Shown: positions 34,426 to 46,818, counted from the stretch's first letter. The stretch is DNA of 64,000 nt from Panopea generosa (GCA_029582155.1 CM055901.1:53015206-53079205); one strand, 5' to 3'. The notes: generated by a model not told the origin, from the sequence alone. Numbers and translations: made by a program.

Positions 34426-35139
34426 CAATTAATTGGCCTTAATTTGTATTTTAATAATAACTTTTAGATACCATGTCGTTTTCACACCTTATGTTTTGGC
34501 ATTAACCTCTTGTTTTTATTGTTAATTGGATTATCACACCTGTTTAAACAGCCTGCAGTTATAAGATTGTGAAAGTTTGCTATATCATTTTCGCAATATT
34601 TTGGAAGACAATATAAAATTACAAATTAAATTTCAGAAATCAGCTGAGCTATATGTTATTAGCACATTTTTAAGAGCTTCCCACTGGATAATATACACTA
34701 AGTCTATATGTATGTCGCATATGGTCATCTTCGTACTGAAATCATCAGAAATTGTATGCTTGGGTAATAGTACGCCAAGGCATTGGTACGCTTCATTCTG
34801 CAATCTTAAGTCCTACCCCAAAGTATAAAGGCGTTTTGTGCGTGATGTCACCAGAAGCTTGACACTGAGTCAATGTGAAATCACATATTAGGAAAACTAA
34901 ACACAACGCTGCCCACGAAACATATCGCATTACTCAACTCACTTATTCCGCTGAAGAAAACAATGTTTATGGTTAAATCCTTCAATTCAGAATAGTTTTC
35001 GCGTTTAATTGTCTTTCTTCGATGTTCACTAATGTACTGTATATCTGTCTATCAATTGTTTACGTGAATTATATATATACAAAAGAGTATCAGTTGAGAG
35101 CAGTCACTAACGACACAATAAATTTTTCGCGAGAACTAG
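34426..35139. other. Unassigned DNA
   Basis: The 83-codon frame at 34577-34828 has no recognised motif. I searched the minus strand downstream of the 35.15 kb cluster for a second P2X7-like start and saw none. Confidence 0.35.
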
Positions 35140-35205
35140 AACGGAAGTGCAGCTATGACGTCACCGAAAACCTCCAACATAAAATAGCTTTAAAATGGCG
35201 GCGCC
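35140..35205 (-). promoter_or_regulatory. Inverted promoter-like cluster
   Basis: On the minus strand: a perfect YY1-like GCCGCCATTTT, then 30 bp on the CRE TGACGTCA (35156-35163), then GCTGCACTTCCG. The last two match 32605-32626 with one mismatch, in the opposite orientation. No gene start was recognised downstream on the minus strand. Confidence 0.35.
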
Positions 35206-35899
35206 CATGATATATAGGAAACGCTTGAAATCATGATATTTAATATCGTTTTTCTCACTTGATAAATTTCGTTCAATTAAAATTTGTTGATTTTTGTGTT
35301 AGTTACATGTCTATTTAACGATAAATGGCCATTTATATTCTGACATGCGGTACCCTTTAAACTAAATAACGTAATGAAGACAACTCGCTATATTAACTGC
35401 GTGTATCGTGAATTTCAATGGACATGATTCACGAACCCCATAAAATGGCCCTGAAAATTCAATAAAATTAAATCCAATTTTGTATGCAAAAATTTGATGT
35501 TTTTTTATTTAAATTATACTAAAGAAATGTTTTTCAATTTTACTCTTTTCGCTTAATACAATATTATCAAAGTGTACAGGTACAGCTAAAAATACATTTT
35601 TTCTACAGTTTAAGCCATTTTAATGTATATATCATGTTTTTAACAGCAAAGGCACTCTTGCCAGACGGCAATAACTTTATATTCGGGCTTTGTGAACCTG
35701 GTCCTTCAAAAACTTTAAATTACGACTTGCTTCAGTGAGTTTTTTGGGCGTGACGGGAGGGAAACACATTACTTGAATAGCAATTGTCAAAAAGTGTGTT
35801 GTGTTGTTTTCACATTCCCATGAGAATCACGCTGCAAAGCGAACAGTCTGCATCCCAATCAGCAAGTGACAGCTGTAATCTTTGGAGAATGTAGAACAT
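35206..35899. other. Unassigned AT-rich DNA
   Basis: No gene or repeat recognised. Confidence 0.35.
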
Positions 35900-36265
35900 C
35901 AAATAATATTAATTAATAATATTTTATCTTAAATTTGGCATTAATTGGTCACGGCCTAATGTGTCGGGCTGCCATCAACAAAACTTGGACAACCCTGAAA
36001 AATAACGATTCCCCTCATGGGGCAAAAAATTCACACAAATCACAATCCCCTTTATGGGGAAATTAATTAATATAAAGCACAATCCCCTTTAAGGGGGAAC
36101 TATTTCACATAGTTAAAAGTGTACAATCATGTTCTTTCCAGTTTCGTTACACATGAAGCGATCAGCTAAAATGAATGAAACCAATCCTGAGTGAGAGTGA
36201 TTTTAAACACATATTATGTTTATTTTAAACCGTTTGATATTTCGCTGACCGCCAAATGGACTCGG
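35900..36265 (+). repeat. Duplicated block D, copy 2, with three small palindromes
   Basis: Matches 32085-32310 in order and orientation. It holds three short palindromic words at about 40-bp spacing: CCCCTCATGGGG near 36012, CCCCTTTATGGGG near 36047 and CCCCTTTAAGGGG near 36088. Copy 1 keeps degraded forms of the first two. The ~135 bp missing from copy 1 lies after the third palindrome. Confidence 0.75.
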
Positions 36266-36308
36266 CAGGTAGTAAAGTTACATTTGACGACCTGCAAAAC
36301 GAGTCCAT
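36256..36308. repeat. Hairpin with GGACTCG/CGAGTCC arms
   Basis: ATGGACTCG plus GCAGGT pairs with ACCTGC plus CGAGTCCAT, interrupted only by AAAA on one side and a ~19-base loop. It begins at the 3' edge of duplicated block D, where copy 1 diverges. Confidence 0.7.
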
Positions 36309-36548
36309 CGCCAAATAATCAGTAAAATAGAACCGTAAACAAACACTAACAATGCTTCATTGACACTGAAATATAGTAGTTTGTTAATCAAGCGATGTTC
36401 TAGAAATATAACAGATTTTCACATTCCACACTCGATGTTTTAAAGATTTAACTTATACTTATCCAAATTGTAGAGAATCCTCAACGGATTTGTTTTAAAT
36501 AAAAATAAAATCGGTATCTCTTTCTCTCAGAACTAAAATATTTGCTTT

Positions 36549-36550
<2 letters not shown>

Positions 36551-36591
<41 letters not shown>
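36551..36591. repeat. (CT)n microsatellite
   Basis: About 20 uninterrupted CT units. Confidence 0.95.
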
Positions 36592-36593
<2 letters not shown>

Positions 36594-36849
36594 CCAACCC
36601 ACACCCCGATTATTGTGTATTTCGTCTTTTTTTTTAAAAAAACATAAATTAAATTATTTCATCACATTAAAGTCATAATGTAGTGTATGTATTTTATTGT
36701 AATACTGTGCAAAATGTGTGTGCTTTATCAGCTACATGTACACGTATATGAAATTCTGAAACAAATTATTACAAAAAATACAAATAAGATAAAATCAAAA
36801 TAATAATAATATCTCACTGAAATGTTATTGGCCCTTACAAGGGAATCAC

Positions 36850-36894
36850 AGTTTTTTTTTTTAAAATTGTAAAATTGGCTAAAAACTGTTTTAT

Positions 36895-36928
<34 letters not shown>

Positions 36929-37270
36929 AATATACCTTATGTACTCACTAATCCGTTTTGACAAACAAACTGTTTAAACGTGACAAAATGTTTTGTTTGA
37001 AAATGAGGCTTACTTAACTTAGGCTTGCGCCTATGTTAAACTAAAAGAGATTTCCCTCTTTAAATGACAACATATTTTGTGATGTATTAAATAAGTCGTG
37101 TGATTTTATTTTGATTTTAGTAATACAGGTTTACACGTAGAAAAAATTGTTTCATCTTAGAAAGAGTCAGAGTGACAATGCAAAGGTTGTCAAACAGTAT
37201 ATCAGTGACGTCTATTTTTAGAAAGGGGATTTCATTACAAGTTTACCACTCCAGTACACATATCAATTTT
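36850..37270 (+). mobile_element. Interspersed repeat family R, copy C
   Basis: Matches copy A over AAAATTGGCTAAAA, GTACTCACTAATCCG, CTATGTTAAACTAAA, TTTTGTGATGTATTAAATA, CAGGTTTACACGTAG and GGGGATTTCATTACAAGTTT. A 30-base poly-A run (36896-36925) replaces the T-rich/ACA-rich joint seen in the other copies. No coding frame. Confidence 0.75.
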
Positions 37271-37796
37271 GTTACGTTCTGCTGGATTTGACATACTATA
37301 TTAAATGGTTTATATTTATAAATGATAATGAGATGTTTTTTTTTAACCATTTTGATTAATATTTTATTGTTTAAGACATTAATAACGTTTTATCCTGATA
37401 CACTTCTTTTAATGTATTCTATAAGTTTTCCCATGTATTTCTACTGATTAAACCTTTTCTTTTCTTTTGAATACATATTATTTTCCATGATTTGGGAATG
37501 TGCAATCCCACTTCGGAGTCAACATTCGCCAATTGACACATATCAGTATACTCCATCAATTTTTAATATCATGGCCGACTCGAACCGCAGATAACGGGTT
37601 CAGCCACAGTCTAAGTTGCAGTCGTTACAATGAAGGACATTGCAGATGTCGCTGTAACCAAATGTACTATTCGACGCTAAGATCGAAAATATATCTGCGA
37701 CATAGGTGAGGCCTCTTGAACAAACAGTCCACTGATATGGTCTTAATATGATTTCTTCGAACTATTCTGCGATATATCAAATGTAATAAATTCAAA
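37271..37796. other. Unassigned DNA
   Basis: The 69-codon plus-strand frame at 37500-37709 is slightly GC-richer than average but unrecognised. Confidence 0.35.
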
Positions 37797-38268
37797 CGAT
37801 TAATAACCAGCAGGAACACACAACTACCAAGGACACTAATAGTTATACAGAATAAGCTAGGCCTATAAAAACTAGCAGGAGCACACAACTACCAAGGACA
37901 CTAATAATTATACAGACTAAGTTAGGCCTGTTATAACCAGCAGGAGCGCACAACTACCAAGGACACTAAAAGTTATACAGACTAAGTTAGGCCTATAATA
38001 ACCAGCAGGAGCACACAACTACAAAGGACACTTATAGTTATACAGACTAAGTTAGGCCTATTGTAACCAGCAGAATTACACAACTACCAAGGACATTACC
38101 AGTTATACAGATTAAACTAGGCCTATAATAACCAACAGGAGCACACAACTACCAAGGATAATAATAGTTATACAGACTAAGCTAAGCCTATAATAACCAA
38201 CAGGAGCACAAAAACAACCAAGGATACTAATAGTTATACAGACTTAGCTAGGCTTATTATAACCGTAT
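37797..38268. repeat. 65-bp minisatellite, about seven copies
   Basis: The unit AACCAGCAGGAGCACACAAC, TACCAAGGACACTAATAG, TTATACAGACTAAGTTAGGC recurs at 65-66 bp steps (37804, 37870, 37935, 38000, 38065, 38130, 38195). Divergence rises toward the right end. Not coding. Confidence 0.9.
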
Positions 38269-38559
38269 AATGTTCACAGGGAATAACAAAAAAAACGGGA
38301 ATGTGTTCGATTTTCTGTGAATACCTTTACTCTAAATTTTACAATAGCACATTATCTCGTTTATTATTATTAAGATATTTACATCTTGTAAATGGCTGAT
38401 AAATACGTGAATAGCGTTATTTCTTTCATTTAATTACGTCAACAATATACGTGGTATAAACGTATTTATTTTACATCGACTGTAAATCAAAAATCATGTT
38501 CGAAGTTTTCAAGGGTACAACCAATATTCAACATAGATGTAGAAAATATGTTACTTAAA

Positions 38560-38650
38560 ACACCATTCATTGTCGTGGCAGAGGAATCAAACCAAAGCCC
38601 CTGTTCTATTTAGTCCGTTTCCCTACCACTGGACAATGCGATCCGCATAC
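38560..38650 (-). mobile_element. tRNA-headed SINE, family V, copy 2 (head only)
   Basis: On the minus strand: GCGGATCGCATTGTCCAGTG, GTAGGGAAACGG, GGGGCTTTGGTTTGATTCC, TCTGCCACGAC. This parallels the heads at 29.8 kb and 48.4 kb, but the downstream body with TTGAGCAAGACACTT is absent. Confidence 0.65.
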
Positions 38651-39750
38651 AATAAAACAAAATATTTGCCATGACTACTGAAATGGAAATCCAGCGTTGG
38701 TACATCAATCTTTATACCGTCTTACCTAATTCATGGTTGCGTTTGTTTGGATTTGTCAACTTAAGTTGAATAAGACCAGTTCATTATTGATTAAAGACGT
38801 CACAAGCTGTCACTGATTTAGGGTTAAACTTCATAAATATTTATTTTGCTAAAAGATTGACTATCCAGGATTTGTTTGACTTATCTATGTCACTTTTGAT
38901 AGCCTATTGTCATTTAATATAGAATTAGTGGAAGAAGGACCATCAATCATGAATGTTTATATGATATACTTGTCAGTTTATATTAGCTTAACGAAATATA
39001 ATCAATATTTGGCAGATACAATTCTATACACAAAAATTCGAACAAGGCTGAAGTTTAAACTTTTTTATGCACAGTTCAATTAGCTGGGTTTTTATCGTTG
39101 TTATGGATGCTCTACAGTTTTAACAAAGCTGTAGATAATCGTAGTGCAGTCCTATGCAAATGTATGGATTACATACTGCAATTATCAGTTATATTATCAT
39201 ATAAAGCTCTTCTGTGACTATGGATGGTCGTTCATTAGACAATCACTTTTAAACACAGAGTAGGACAAATGCAAACAACGTATAGAATAAACACAATAAT
39301 AGAAGGGACAAAGAGGTCACTGACTTGGAAAGGTCAGGGCTAAAACCTCCAATTAAGAAACTCTACAGTGCTGACGGGCCACAAACCTCACTTTCTTCCC
39401 AGTAGTTACATCATAAACGATATATAGTCAATAAAGGTTCCTGTTAGACTGTTGCCTTACATGAGTGTATTGTGTACCAAATCAAGATATATTAATATAA
39501 TATTTAATAAAGAATAAATATATATATAATATTGTTTACATATACAATATATCTTGTTCTTTAATCTATAAAAGGCTGTATCTATGCACTTTGATAAAAT
39601 AGTATTTCAAATGATGTGCAAAAGCTTCAGCTAAAGATAAAATAATGAAAGTGATATTACGTCATTTCCGTACGTTAATTGTGTTCTTGAGAAGGCTAAG
39701 ACAGTTGAAACGTTGATAAATTAAATTAACTGAGAAAAACATACATGTTG
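38651..39750. other. Unassigned AT-rich DNA
   Basis: No supported feature. Confidence 0.4.
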
Positions 39751-40086
39751 GCGTTTCTCAAATTTCTTATCTGAGCCAAGTATAGTAGTAACTCGTTAAT
39801 TTGACTCAAACCTCGAGTCTGAGCTAAGTTTAGTAGCTAATTTTTAACTCGACTCAAACTTCTTATCTGAGCTAAGTAAAGTAGTTACTCGTTATCTCGA
39901 CTAAAAAAATCTTGTCTGAGCTTAGTAAAGTAGTAACTCTTTTAACTCGACTCAAACCTCTTGTTTGAGTGAAGTATAGTAGTAACTTGTTAACTCGGCT
40001 CAAAGTTCTTATCTGAGCTAAGTATAGAAGATAGTTGTTGACACGACTCAAACTTCTTATCTGAGCTAAGTAATGTAGTTACTCGT
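39751..40086. repeat. 48-bp minisatellite, about seven copies
   Basis: CTGAGCTAAGTATAGTAGTA, then ACTCGTTAACTCGACTCAAA and a CTTCTTAT joint, recurs every 48-49 bp (39771, 39819, 39867, 39916, 39964, 40012, 40060). It passes directly into the next array. Confidence 0.9.
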
Positions 40087-40835
40087 TATGTTACCAACAT
40101 ATTGTGTTATATTGGGCAGGTGCACCAAAAAATGACGATAACAGACTTGGTTGTATTGGATGCACCAAGATTTGAAGATAGCAGATTTTGTTATATTGGG
40201 TGCACCAAGACAAGACGATAACAGACTTAACTGTATTGGGTGCACCAAGACTAGAAGATAACAGATTTAGCTGTATTGGATGCACCAAGATAACATATTT
40301 TGTTTTATTTGGTGTGTGCACCAAGACAAGAAGATAACAGACTTTGTTATATTGACTAGAAGATAACAGATTTTTTTATATTGGTTGCACCAAGACAAGA
40401 CGATAACTTATTTAGTTTTATTGGATGCACCGAGATAACATATTTTGTTTTACTTGGTGTGTGCACCAAGACAAGAAGATAACAGACTTTGTTATATTGG
40501 GTGCACCAAGAAAAAAGAAGGTAACACATTTAGTTATGTTGGGTGTACCAAGAAAAGACGGTAACACATTTAGTTATGTTGGGTGCACGTACCAAGAAAA
40601 AACGATAGTTTAGTTTTATTTGGTGCACCAAAAAAAGACGATAACAGATTTAGTTTCATTGGGTGCAACAAGACAAGAAAATAGCATATTTTTTCATATT
40701 GGGTGCATCAAGAAAAGACGGTAACACGTTCAGTAACATATATATTGCGTGCACGCACCAAGATAAAAAATGATAACAGACTTAGTGTTACTAAGTGCAC
40801 CAAGAAAAGACGATAAATGTGTTGGGAGCATACAA
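40087..40835. repeat. ~40-bp minisatellite, about 16-18 copies
   Basis: The unit TATTGGGTGCACCAAGA plus CAAGACGATAACAGATTTAG recurs at exactly 40 bp for the first copies (40121, 40161, 40201, 40241, 40281), then with variable spacing. TTGGTGTGTGCACCAAG forms near-palindromic joints near 40310 and 40452. Several short frames on both strands are by-products. Confidence 0.9.
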
Positions 40836-41124
40836 GACTAGTATTTAGTAAAGCAATCCAATTCGAGCCATATCGATTGTCAGTTGTAGCTCGCCGATAT
40901 GCCAATAGGAATATAAAACGTATTGGTGTAAAGAAATACGACGATTAGTTGATACTTCTCTCTTTGACTGTTATATACAGCACAGCAACACAGTTTGTAT
41001 CAGCATGTAACTGCTAAAATAAAAAGGAATACATTATTGAAGAAATTTGCCTTTACTTTCTCTAGAATAAAAACAAAGTTAATGTTGTGTTTATACAGCG
41101 CAGATTCTGATATAAAAACAGAAA
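40836..41124. other. Short unassigned gap
   Basis: Nothing recognised. Confidence 0.35.
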
Positions 41125-41306
41125 TACAGTCAAACCTGTCTTAAGCAGCCAGTCAAGGAAATGAACGAAAGTGTCCTTTTAAGACAAGTTGTTGCTTAAT
41201 GCAGGTTAATTTGCTCTGAAAGCATCGAAATGGGAAATAGCAATTGTGACTTCTTAAGACATATGGCTGTTTAATAGAGGTGACCGCTTACGCAGGTTTG
41301 ACTGTA
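41125..41306. mobile_element. 182-bp TIR element, TACAGTCAAACCTG ends
   Basis: The left end TACAGTCAAACCTG and right end CAGGTTTGACTGTA are exact inverted repeats. The similarity extends inward (CTTAAGCAGCC against GGTGACCGCTTACG). From memory, elements with AGTCAAACCTGT ends that speak of rows of TTAAG/CGCTTA are abundant MITEs in marine invertebrates. No transposase. Confidence 0.85.
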
Positions 41307-41459
41307 GGTAAATTTCTATCCTACATACAGTTAATATTAACTAAGCATTTTCTTGAACAGAGTATCTTCTCCTATATATCTTATAAAGAGACAAGCATGG
41401 TATTAAATCATTTTTAGGAATGTAAGCAGTAATCTTGTCATAACTGACATGATGTGTTA

Positions 41460-41914
41460 AAGGTCCCACTACACAATTAAATTGTGTTCTATATAAAATA
41501 CGGTCTAGGATTTCCACTGTAAAACAAAAAGAATTCCACATATAATTTTTTAAAGTGTTTTTTTTTTTTGCATAGCAGGAATGTATACCCATATAAAAAT
41601 GCATAATTAACTAGTTGGTTGACCAGTTTGGTTTCTTAGTGCAGTGACACCCTAAGATATTTTTAAAAAAGAAGTCCTCAAATGCTCATGAAAACATGCA
41701 TATATTGGCATCTTATAAAATACACTTTTTAGCTACAGTGATATCTCATTGCAGTATATGCTATGCCAACTTTTGCTCTATTCATCTGCAGCAAGAAATC
41801 ACAACCACTATGAACCATTCTGAAAATATTTTAAAACCAAATTACATAGTATGATTTTTTAAACGTAAGAATCATGTTTGCGTGGAGAAAAAGGAGCGTA
41901 ACTGTGTAGTGAGA
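41460..41914 (-). mobile_element. Non-autonomous TIR element, copy 2 of 2
   Basis: Ends GTCCCACTACAC (left) and GTGTAGTGAGAC (right) match those of the element at 365-759, and the body matches it in reverse complement over most of its length. The stretch with CATAGCAGGAATG (41572 onward) and the one with TAGTGCAGTGACACCC (41637 onward) are good landmarks. The 87-codon minus-strand frame here is a by-product. Confidence 0.7.
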
Positions 41915-42704
41915 CGTATAATACATATAAACAATACAGAAGTAATCAGTTACCAGTGTAACATTTATAATAATTGTAATGTTAATACAACTGTACATTT
42001 AGTCATTTGTTAGGAGATTTAGAGCGGTTTTTCCCTTTTCTTGGGCGTCAATACTTTAAGAATGATGAAGTTTGCATAATAAATTCCTCACGCAATTGAG
42101 CAATCCCAAAAGACAATAATGTTTTAGTTTTTGACTCCATAATGAAATATGGAAATCAAACTTTAACACGATCTCTAATATAGAATTAAGATAAGTTTTT
42201 TTCAAGTATTGAGTGATAGTATCAAACCATTTATTGAAACTTTATTATGTATGCGGTCTTTGTCGTTTTCCCTCGTCGAATAATAATAAGTGTATTTACA
42301 AGAGCAATTTACAATGTATTCTCATTCAACATTACTTTGTCTGTCGGCGGAAACCATTTGAATACTTGTGTATTCGGAATACACAAGATACGTGACACAT
42401 CGCATTGTTATATAATATCCGTTGTGTTTGTTTTGCTGTTTTTGTTAAAACAGTTTTGTTTTTGTTGTATTTTTGGGGATGTTTTGTTTTATTTGGTGTT
42501 GTTGTTGTTGTTGTTGTTTTGTGGATTGCGAAGTTATGGCTATTACTCTTGCATCAGTTTCTTATCAAATGTCCATGCGGATATTGTTTCGTTGTGTTCT
42601 TCGTATATCATCATTATTATTATGAATCTTTATTCGTTTTCCATTCTACCATAATATATAATCTAAGCTGACAAATAAATGAAGATAAAATCAATCGTAA
42701 CCTT
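41915..42704. other. Unassigned DNA with a (GTT)n tract
   Basis: Contains (GTT)n at 42496-42519 and a small palindrome TGTGTATTCGGAATACACA near 42367. The 135- and 88-codon frames at 42247-42671 owe much of their length to T-rich sequence with few stops and have no recognisable domain. Confidence 0.4.
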
Positions 42705-43467
42705 TAATATACTTGAATTACACTATACTTTCTCTATCTGAATTACACAACAAAACGATCAGATTTTACACTATACTTTCCCACCATACTTTCTATATCT
42801 GAATTGCATAATGTTTTCTTTATCTGATTTATACTGTACTTTCTATGACTGAAATGCATTATACGATTTATATCTTAATTACACTATACTTCTTATATCT
42901 GAATTACACTATACCTTCTATATCTAAATTACAACAAACTTTCTATAATGTCATCCTTTCTATATCTGAATAATATTATACTTTACAATCTATATCTGAA
43001 TTACACTCATAGTATACTTGCTATAACATCATACTTTCTATATCTGAATTATACTATAACTTTCTTTAACACTATACTTTCTATATCTGAGTTACACTAT
43101 ACTTTCTATGACACAATGCTTTCTATATCTGAATTACACTATACTTTCTTAAACACCATACTTTCTATATCTTAATCACACTTCAAATTCTATATATGAT
43201 TTACACCATACTTTCTATAGCATCATACTTTCTATATATTTAAATTTCAATATACTTCTTATATATGAAAAACACTATACGTATTGTATCTGAATTACTC
43301 TATTCGTACTCTATATATAACTTTCTTCCTATACCTGATTTACACTATACATACTATATATAAATTACTTCCTATACCTGAATTATACTAAGCTTACTAT
43401 ATATAAATTATTTCATATACATGAATTACACTATACCTACTATATATATATATATATATATAGGAAG

Positions 43468-43503
<36 letters not shown>

Positions 43504-44580
43504 CTTCCTATACCTGAATTACACTATGCTTACTATAATATAAAAATTACTTACTGTACCAGAATTATAATATACTAATTATAATATATAAATTACTTCC
43601 TATACCTGAATTACATTATACTTACTATAGATAAATCACTTCCTGTACCTGAATAACACTATACTTACTATATATATATATCACTTCCTGTATCTGAATA
43701 ATACAATACTTACTATATATATATATCACTTCCTGTATCTGAATAACACTATACTTACTATATATATATATATATATCACTTCCTGTACCTGAATAATAC
43801 AATACTTACTATATATATATATCACTTCCTGTATCTGAATAATACAATACTTACTATATATAAATCACTTCCTATAACTAAGTTACACTATTAATACTTA
43901 CTATATATAAATCATTTCCTGTACCTTAAAAAAATATTTACTATAGATAAATCACTTCCAGTACCTGAAATACACTATACTTACATTATATAAATGACTT
44001 CATGTACCTGAATAACACTATACTTACATTATATAAATGACTTCCTGTACCTGAATTACACTATATTTACTATATATAAAGTACTTCCTAAACCTGAATT
44101 ACACTATACTTTCTATATATAAATCACTTCCTATACCTGATTAGTACTAAACTTACTTTATTTAAATCACTTCCTATACCTGAGATACACTACACTTACT
44201 ATATATAAATTACTTCCTGTACCTGAATTACACTATACTTACTATATATAAATTACTTCCTGTACCTGAATTACACTATACTTATTATATATAAATTACT
44301 TCCGATACCTGTATTACACTTTACTTACTATATATAAATAACTTTCGATACCTGAATTACACTATACTTATTATATATAAATTACTTCCGATACATGTAC
44401 ATCACTATATTTACTATATATAAATAACTTTCGATACCTGAATTACACTATACTTATTATTCCTGAATAACGCTATATTTACTTTATATTAATAACTTTC
44501 GATACTTTAATTACACTTTACTTACTATATATAAATAACTTCCTATACCTGAATAACACTATGCTTTCTTTATCTGAATC
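42705..44580. repeat. AT-rich tandem array (~44-bp unit on the right, ~25-35 bp on the left)
   Basis: From about 43320 the unit is ACTTCCTGTACCTGAATTAC plus ACTATACTTACTATATATAA at roughly 44-bp steps, about 28 copies. To the left (42705-43320) a related shorter unit, CTATATCTGAATTACACTAT plus ACTTT, dominates. Long TA runs inside (43439-43504) form a large palindrome around AGGAAGTTATA/TATAACTTCCT. Apparent frames are by-products. Confidence 0.9.
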
Positions 44581-46678
44581 ACATTGTAACTGTTATGATA
44601 AGTCTATATACTTTGCGTTACGTCGTATTTTCCTCCATATTACATGCTTTATCGATTGGGAGAATGTGTATACAAGAAAAACATGTAAATATACATTAAA
44701 CCAAGGAACTGATATTTGTATATACCAAAGTGTAATATGTTACAACAGCATATCGTACAGTTAGGCAGAGATAAATGTCACAAAACCATGGTATAATGTA
44801 CTCTACACATAAAAACAATGATATATCTAGAAAGAATACATGTATATTTTTATATCTGTTTATACTACATTTTGTTGACAAATTATGTTGATAGACAAAC
44901 ATTAAACGTCGACATACTTAAATAAACTCCTTTATTGGTCTTGTTCAAATTTACTCGTTTATTGGTCTCAATTAACTCCCGCTAACATGAAGGTAGCAAG
45001 ATTATTACGCCCAAGAAATTAGAGCTGTGTAAAGCGGTGAATATTCCTTGTTGAAAATGCATAAAATTGTCATCTATTGTTGCGCATATGATAACATTCG
45101 GACATTTTCATGATTTCTGCAAAGTTTGGATGACATTAGGTACTGTTTTATAAAACTAAAACAGTTTTAATATGCGAATTGATACACTGCAACAAACGGG
45201 CAGAATTGTCAAAAATGAAGGGGTGCCATAAAACCATCGAAATTGTGAAAAAGCAACCTGGTCAATACCAGGGTTTTTTCTGCATATTTGGACCAACAAA
45301 GGACTATCTATGGAAACAAAGCACTTTTATAACAACCATTGGTAATGTGTTCAGTGTTCCAGAATTGCATTTCTCTCTATATGTAGAACAGTACAATATT
45401 AATTTGTGTGTGAAACGTAATAGTTTACTCTTAATATATGTAAATCATTTGAAAATGTCTCAAAACAACATTTGAATATAAACGTAAAGTCATGTAAGTC
45501 ATGTAAGACCATTCTAATTTCGATCAGAACAAGACATGTTTTGACGTTGCGTTAATGCAATTATGTAAATTTTGGGAAAATATAGATTGAAGATAAATGT
45601 AAAAACACTGGATAAACACACGCAATATCAAGAAACAACGAGATTTATAAATATTATATATACATATCCAGAATAAATTTTACACCAACACGGATAAAAA
45701 TATTGAGGGGGAAAAGTTAAATGAAAGCCACCAAGAATTACATACTGATTTAATGCCACTATTGGCCAACAAACATGTAAACAATAACGTTATATTTCAA
45801 TAATTCCTGAAGATCTGCACAACAGTGAGACCGATCGAGTGTATTCACATGTATTTATCAACAAATATATAACTTAAGCTATATAATACACAACTATACA
45901 GACATATTTTATGACTGTATTGTTAGACTTAGAGGATAGTTTGGAGAGCCATCATTATTAATACCGTCTCGCTGTCCTAAATGACGGAGAAAGAGGGAGG
46001 TTGGGTCCATATGTATGCCAGGTTAAAGCTCCAAAGTCGCGGTTTTGACATTTGCCGTACCAAGGTGGCTATCAATGGTGTCGTTGTTTCTTTATAGTTA
46101 TTGTTCCAAAATTATTCAATGCATTGTTGATGACACCATTGTCCCGTTAATGGTCAATCCCCTGTTGTCAATTAGATGTTTTTTTAATATAAGATTTATT
46201 TCATATTGTTATTTCTTTCGCTAATTTACGAATCTATTTCGTGTTGGAGAACACTGTCGATATTGACTTAAAATAATTTTTATTGTAAAACACTCGAGAT
46301 TTCCCTTAACAGACAGTTTGTCTCAAATATAATTACAAAAATAACGTCGTCTCAGGATATTTGTCTTCACCAATAACGTTGTAATTAGTAAAGTTGAACA
46401 AACTATCAAATTAAAGCCCTACTTTTAATAATTATCATATTTGAACATTTAACATTCAGTAACTTTTTTAGGTTTTTCTTGTCTGTTAATATAGAATTGA
46501 ATAAAACATGCAAATGAACATAAATTGTTAACTTTGTTCAACAGGGATAATGCAATCAAGCACAAAACGTTTACCTGTTATTTAAACGAACCATAGCAAA
46601 TATAGTCATTTTATAAAAAGGCATATACCTGCAAATGAACATATAATCGTTTTTCCATTTTACTTTTATTTCAAGGTT
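44581..46678. other. Unassigned DNA
   Basis: The 98-codon plus-strand frame at 45179-45475 has no recognised motif. A small inverted pair CAATGGTGTC/GACACCATTG lies at about 46073-46140. Nothing else seen. Confidence 0.35.
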
Positions 46679-46818
46679 TATATATATATATATATATATA
46701 AAAAGGGAGATAATTAAATTCACAACAACGGAATCTATGGTTTGCATTGTAGCTAGGCGCACTCGCCGTAGTCTGGTCTGTACATTTATGTCTTGGTTTT
46801 TCACAAATAATTATCTCC
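46679..46818 (-). mobile_element. (TA)n plus small dispersed element, copy 2
   Basis: A (TA)n run (46679-46700) is followed by an element bounded by GGAGATAATTA (46706) and TAATTATCTCC (to about 46818). On the minus strand it contains AAGACATAAATGTACAGACC and GCGCCTAGCTACAATGCAAA, matching 19015-19115. Another TA run follows at 46819-46830. A TA-rich target and short TIRs fit a TA-inserting MITE. Confidence 0.7.

Noticed and set aside
42247-42671. 135- and 88-codon hydrophobic frames
   Set aside because: They run through GTT repeats and T-rich DNA that encodes Val/Leu/Phe with few stops; no membrane-protein family is recognisable.
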